Shown one piece after another: positions 5,511-7,792 of a stretch of DNA of 7,792 nucleotides. Below the pieces are notes generated by a model, which made no database searches, was not told the origin of the DNA, and saw only the letters and a program-made list of their open reading frames with translations. Each line of letters opens with the position of its first letter. Within the stretch, counting starts at the first letter, position 1. The position numbers were made by a program, and so were the translations under genes. The DNA is from Christensenella sp. UBA1685 (GTDB lineage: Bacteria > Bacillota > Clostridia > Christensenellales > CAG-138): positions 1 through 7,792 of the forward strand of contig DCKB01000072.1 in assembly GCA_002320595.1 (NCBI GenBank). Direction: 5' to 3'.

Positions 5511-5711
5511 GTTGCGAATCCATTTGCAAAACAAACTTGACCGGTTTACCGAGAAAAGACAAACCGCGTTCTTCGGCTCCGCCAGGCGGCGACGGCAAAG
5601 CAATCAAAAATGGCGCTGTGAGTGGAAACGCCTTGCAGCATGCCCCGTGACAGGACAAGTCGGCATACGCGCCATGCGGTTCCCTGAAAGCTGTTTTTTA
5701 CGCACCACTTG
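5511..5711. other. Convergent intergenic region, no gene seen
   Basis: About 200 bases lie between the operon terminator and the stop codon of the HAD gene. Several frames are open across parts of it, but none has a ribosome binding site or recognisable protein character. I see no clear terminator for the HAD gene. The stretch might be a dispersed intergenic repeat of gut Clostridia, an impression from memory that cannot be tested here. Confidence 0.5.
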
Positions 5712-6398
5712 TCAACGAAGAAGCTCCGCGAGCTTGCTGAGATCGTCGATCTCATAGGTCACGGGGATATTCAGGGTGTTTATGCGGTGCTTTGGATTGT
5801 ACCAGAAAGTATCGATGCCTGCAATCTCGCCGCCCCTCATGTCGCTGGTCAGAGAGTCGCCGATCAACAACACTTGTGTTTTGTCCGCAATGCCAGCTTT
5901 GCAAAACACATGTTCAAAATAGGCCGCGTTGGGCTTTTCATATCCCACATCCTCCGAGATGAACACCGCGTCAAAGATTTGGTCAAGCCCGGACCGCCTG
6001 AGCTTCTTTGCCTGCGCCGCTTTGGTTCCGTTGGTCACTGCGATAAGCGTATAGTTGCCCTTCTCCGCCCGGAGCATTTCTTCTGCATGGTCAACGAACA
6101 CCAGATGGTCGCCCAACGCCGCCTGATATTCGCTGTTGAAGGGTTCTGCCAACGCGGGATTGATGCCGAACATCGCAAAGAATTCCCGGAACCGGCCCAC
6201 TAAAATCTCCTGTTTGGTCAGTTCGTTTCGTTCAAGCGCTTCCCAGTATTTCACGTTGATCTTCGAATAGGTACGCAGCATTTCGTCGCTGCATGTGCCG
6301 AGCTCGTACTTTTGAAACAGCACGCGGATGGCGTATTGCTCTGATGCCAGAAAATCCAGCACGGTACCGTCGATATCCCACAATAAGTATTTGTACAT
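5712..6398 (-). CDS. HAD-superfamily hydrolase, YjjG/YfnB-type nucleotidase
   Basis: This 228-residue protein is the normal length for the family. The start at ATG 6396-6398 has GGGGGAG six bases upstream. HAD motifs are complete: motif I DIDGT (Asp8 nucleophile, Asp10 acid/base), motif II VTNG (Thr122), motif III GYEKP (Lys155) and motif IV GDSLTSD (Asp181, Asp186), which holds magnesium. A helical C1 cap lies between residues about 16 and 95. The LDF following motif I and the late AGIDTFWYNP are typical of YjjG/YfnB. The family removes phosphate from (often non-canonical) pyrimidine nucleotides in the cytosol and so cleans the nucleotide pool; the exact substrate here cannot be read from sequence. 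It is a single gene, convergent with the importer operon. Confidence 0.9.
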   Translation of the reverse strand: MYKYLLWDIDGTVLDFLASEQYAIRVLFQKYELGTCSDEMLRTYSKINVKYWEALERNELTKQEILVGRFREFFAMFGINPALAEPFNSEYQAALGDHLVFVDHAEEMLRAEKGNYTLIAVTNGTKAAQAKKLRRSGLDQIFDAVFISEDVGYEKPNAAYFEHVFCKAGIADKTQVLLIGDSLTSDMRGGEIAGIDTFWYNPKHRINTLNIPVTYEIDDLSKLAELLR

Positions 6399-6433
6399 GC
6401 ATTTCTCCCCCGGCGTGTGATGTTAGTTGTTCA

Positions 6434-6463
6434 ATTATATCATTGCGGGAACATAAGTGACAG
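6434..6463 (-). promoter_or_regulatory. Promoter of the HAD gene
   Basis: On the minus strand, CTGTCA (6458-6463, 4 of 6) is followed after 18 bases by a perfect TATAAT (6434-6439). Transcription would start near 6427, about 29 bases before the start codon. Confidence 0.55.
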
Positions 6464-6517
6464 CTGCCCGCATGGCGGGGTCATTCATGCCTCTTTTATG
6501 GAAGGTTTCGATAAAAA

Positions 6518-6546
6518 TTGGCTTGTAATTTCCTTTTTGATATAAT
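6518..6546 (+). promoter_or_regulatory. Promoter upstream of the SIMPL gene
   Basis: TTGGCT (6518-6523, 4 of 6) and a perfect TATAAT (6541-6546) are separated by 17 bases and preceded by an A-rich stretch. The predicted start near 6553 leaves about 180 bases before the SIMPL start codon, which contain a possible small ORF. This promoter and that of the HAD gene are divergent and about 100 bases apart. Confidence 0.6.
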
Positions 6547-6564
6547 GGCTATGCAGGCCTTGCT

Positions 6565-6702
6565 GTGGAAACAGTATTGAACCCTCGCCAGGCAGAATTG
6601 CGGAGGCGGTCTGCGGAAGCCATGGCTTGGATAAAGGAAAAAGCATGGCCATATCTGGATAAATCGCTGGGGGAGGTGTACCGCAGAAGAAGAAAAACAT
6701 GA
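6565..6702 (+). CDS. Possible 45-residue leader protein upstream of the SIMPL gene
   Basis: From a GTG at 6565 the frame is open for 45 codons to TGA 6700-6702. A shorter version starts at ATG 6622 (26 codons, MAWIKEKAWPYLDKSLGEVY then a basic tail), with GGAGG 13 bases upstream, which is far. The peptide looks amphipathic and basic, with repeated Trp and Ala, but I recognise no family. Its stop overlaps an ATG (ATGA, 6699-6702) that opens an 11-codon basic frame. That frame's TGA (6732-6734) in turn overlaps the SIMPL ATG at 6731. It lies within the transcript expected from the promoter at 6518. With this length and a weak start signal it may be chance. Confidence 0.3.
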   Translation: METVLNPRQAELRRRSAEAMAWIKEKAWPYLDKSLGEVYRRRRKT

Positions 6703-6730
6703 AAAGGCGGGCAATAAGGAGGAAGATGAA

Positions 6731-7387
6731 ATGACAAGGACGATTACGGTAAAGGGCGTGGGCAGCGCAACGGCAAAGCCGGATTATGTGATCATCAGCA
6801 TGACGCTCGACGCGCAGGACATGAAATACGAGAAGGCCATGGAGCTTGCAGCTGTTCATCTGGAGCAGCTGAAGGCTTCTCTGGCCGGGACAGGGTTTGA
6901 CAAGGAAGCGCTCAAGACCACGAACTTCAATGTCCGGACAGATTATCAGAACGAGCAGGACGGGAACGGAACGTGGAAGAACGTGTTCAACGGCTATATC
7001 GTTTCCCACTCGCTGAAGATCGCATTCGATTTTGACGCAAAAAGGCTGTCTCAGGCGCTCGGCGCGATCGCGGACTGCGTGGCAAAGCCCGTGCTTTCCA
7101 TCGCGTTCACAGTCAGGGACCCAGCCGGCGTCAAGGAGGAACTACTCAAAAGCGCTGCGGAGAACGCAAGAAGAAAGGCGGAGATCCTGTGCGAAGCATC
7201 GAATGAGAAGCTCGGCAGGCTTGTTGCCATCGATTACAACTGGGCAGAACTCAATATATGCTCTGAAACCAGGTACAGCATGGCGGATAACTGCCTTGCA
7301 GCGCCCATGCGCGCAAAATCCATCGAGATAGAACCCGATGAGATCGACACCCGTGATACGGCCACATTCGTATGGGAGCTCGCATAG
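6731..7387 (+). CDS. SIMPL-domain protein (DUF541), cytoplasmic
   Basis: This 218-residue protein starts at ATG 6731, with a strong AAGGAGG (6716-6722) eight bases upstream. It opens with RTITVKGVGSATAKPDYVIIS, the hallmark of the SIMPL/DUF541 family (PF04402), where GxGxxxxxPD begins the first strand. It continues with YEKAMELAAVHLEQL, KTTNFNVRTDY, a central YIVSHSLKIAFDF strand, and an AENARRKAEILCEASNEKLGRLVAI helix. Family members are often secreted, form ring assemblies and are tied to stress tolerance or membrane interaction. This one has no signal peptide or membrane helix, so it should stay in the cytosol. Molecular function is not established for the family. It appears to be monocistronic apart from the possible leader ORF. 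Confidence 0.88.
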   Translation: MTRTITVKGVGSATAKPDYVIISMTLDAQDMKYEKAMELAAVHLEQLKASLAGTGFDKEALKTTNFNVRTDYQNEQDGNGTWKNVFNGYIVSHSLKIAFDFDAKRLSQALGAIADCVAKPVLSIAFTVRDPAGVKEELLKSAAENARRKAEILCEASNEKLGRLVAIDYNWAELNICSETRYSMADNCLAAPMRAKSIEIEPDEIDTRDTATFVWELA

Positions 7388-7407
7388 GAATTCCGTATGT
7401 AACCACC

Positions 7408-7516
7408 CACAACTCATGTCAAAACGTGCACATCATTAAAAACAGGCCGGGAAAGCCCGGTTTGCCTGGGTTTATGCCAAGATACACCGGGACAGCAAAC
7501 GCACAACTCATGTCAA
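7408..7516. repeat. 15-base direct repeat CACAACTCATGTCAA, two copies
   Basis: The exact 15-mer occurs at 7408-7422 and 7502-7516, 94 bases apart, flanking the weak hairpin. It lies in a gene-free stretch (7388-7645) between the SIMPL gene and the IS. The spacing and exact identity suggest a small duplication or recombination trace. Confidence 0.6.
7446..7463 (+). terminator. Weak terminator-like hairpin after the SIMPL gene
   Basis: CCGGG (7447-7451) pairs with CCCGG (7456-7460) around AAAG and is followed by TTT only. An outer CAGGC/GCCTG pairing (7443-7447, 7464-7468) competes for one base. It lies about 60 bases after the SIMPL stop codon. The T-run is short, so termination is likely partial. 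Confidence 0.4.
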
Positions 7517-7563
7517 CGCCACACGCAAAAACGCCGCATTTTTGGGTAGCACATTGCATCTTG

Positions 7564-7643
7564 GCCCTATGGCATAACGCCGTTATTTAAGCGCGTTAGA
7601 AAACGTAAAAAGCAAGGAAAATAGGGCGTTAGCGCGCGTTATG
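7564..7643. repeat. Cluster of GCGTTA-type motifs and inverted repeats next to the IS
   Basis: Within 80 bases I see ATAACGCCGTTAT (7574-7586, dyad), GCGCGTTA (7591-7598), GGGCGTTA (7624-7631) and GCGCGTTA (7634-7641). There are also inverted pairs GCCCTAT/ATAGGGC (7564-7570, 7621-7627) and CATAACGC/GCGTTATG (7573-7580, 7636-7643). No gene lies here. The segment ends two bases before the IS boundary region and could be a decayed mobile-element end or a protein-binding array. Confidence 0.45.
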
Positions 7644-7645
7644 TA

Positions 7646-7792
7646 GGTGCCGTCAAGAGTTATGCGCAAATTAGTTTGCAGACTCTGGCTGAATGAAGTC
7701 AGCCGGCAATAGAGACGTCTTCCATAGCCGCCTCCAAGTGCATCATATTCATGTACTTTTTGTTGCCCCACTGAGTTCCGGCCACATGGCGC
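7646..7792 (-). mobile_element. 3' end of an insertion sequence (right copy), inverted relative to the left copy
   Basis: This is the reverse complement of 1-147 with two substitutions (7705 and 7686, pairing with 88 and 107). The terminus begins GGTGCCGTCAAGAGTTATGC at 7646. Both IS copies point their transposase 3' ends inward. The flanking bases next to the two inner ends (148-156 and the complement of 7637-7645) do not match, so the two copies are separate insertions and not ends of one element. Confidence 0.75.
7699..7791 (-). CDS. IS transposase, C-terminal 30 residues only (5' partial)
   Basis: It encodes the same 30 residues as the left copy, ends at TGA (7699-7701) and runs off the window edge. 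The single nucleotide difference in the frame is synonymous. IS256/Mutator-like assignment as for the left copy. Confidence 0.6.
   Translation of the reverse strand, partial: RHVAGTQWGNKKYMNMMHLEAAMEDVSIAG

Noticed and set aside
4651..5603. Long minus-strand frames opposite the ATPase gene
   Set aside because: Antisense shadows; the ATPase has every catalytic motif on the plus strand.
5473..5757. Plus-strand 94-codon frame after the operon
   Set aside because: It begins inside the terminator hairpin, overlaps the HAD gene antisense and has no ribosome binding site.
6485..7009. Minus-strand 174-codon frame opposite the SIMPL gene and its promoter
   Set aside because: It crosses the plus-strand promoter and is antisense to a recognised domain; its sequence has no family character.
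7408..7516. CRISPR array
   Set aside because: Only two short repeats with a 79-base gap, and no cas gene; not an array.

Overview
This window looks like chromosomal DNA from a gut-type member of the Clostridia (Bacillota). The reasons are Shine-Dalgarno sites of the AGGAGG type before nearly every gene, consensus sigma-A promoters, a T-box leader, an ABC transporter of the TrpXYZ type and moderately GC-rich coding DNA. No ribosomal RNA or other taxonomic marker is present, so genus is not claimed.

Layout. Both ends are the same 147-base sequence in inverted orientation (1-147 and 7646-7792, 145 of 147 identical). Each is the 3' end of an insertion sequence: the last 30 codons of a transposase that resembles the IS256/Mutator family, then the element's terminal repeat. 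Inside the left copy lies an AT-rich, broken gene for a small secreted Cys-rich protein (148-528, minus), cut off by the IS and also frameshifted. Next, on the minus strand, is a two-gene unit: an ECF sigma factor (1338-1844) and a single-pass membrane protein that is probably its anti-sigma factor (596-1300). A divergent intergenic region follows.

The centre is a plus-strand operon (about 2107-5510) for an ABC importer: lipoprotein (2601-3665), permease (3756-4640) and ATPase (4645-5439). It starts at a perfect sigma-A promoter (TTGACA, 17 bases, TATAAT), continues through an approximately 460-base leader, and ends at a strong intrinsic terminator. The leader is the most notable part of the window. 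It contains two tandem T-box tRNA-sensing domains, with specifier triplets UUC (Phe) and UAC (Tyr), but only one T-box antiterminator/terminator. The operon is therefore predicted to import phenylalanine and/or tyrosine and to be switched on by uncharged tRNA-Phe and/or tRNA-Tyr.

The right part holds a YjjG-type HAD nucleotidase (5712-6398, minus), a plus-strand promoter with a possible 45-residue leader ORF, and a cytoplasmic SIMPL-domain protein (6731-7387). A gene-free stretch with short direct and inverted repeats then runs to the right IS copy.

The window may be a whole assembled contig that stops in a multicopy IS at both sides, or the inside of a composite transposon. The sequence alone cannot decide.
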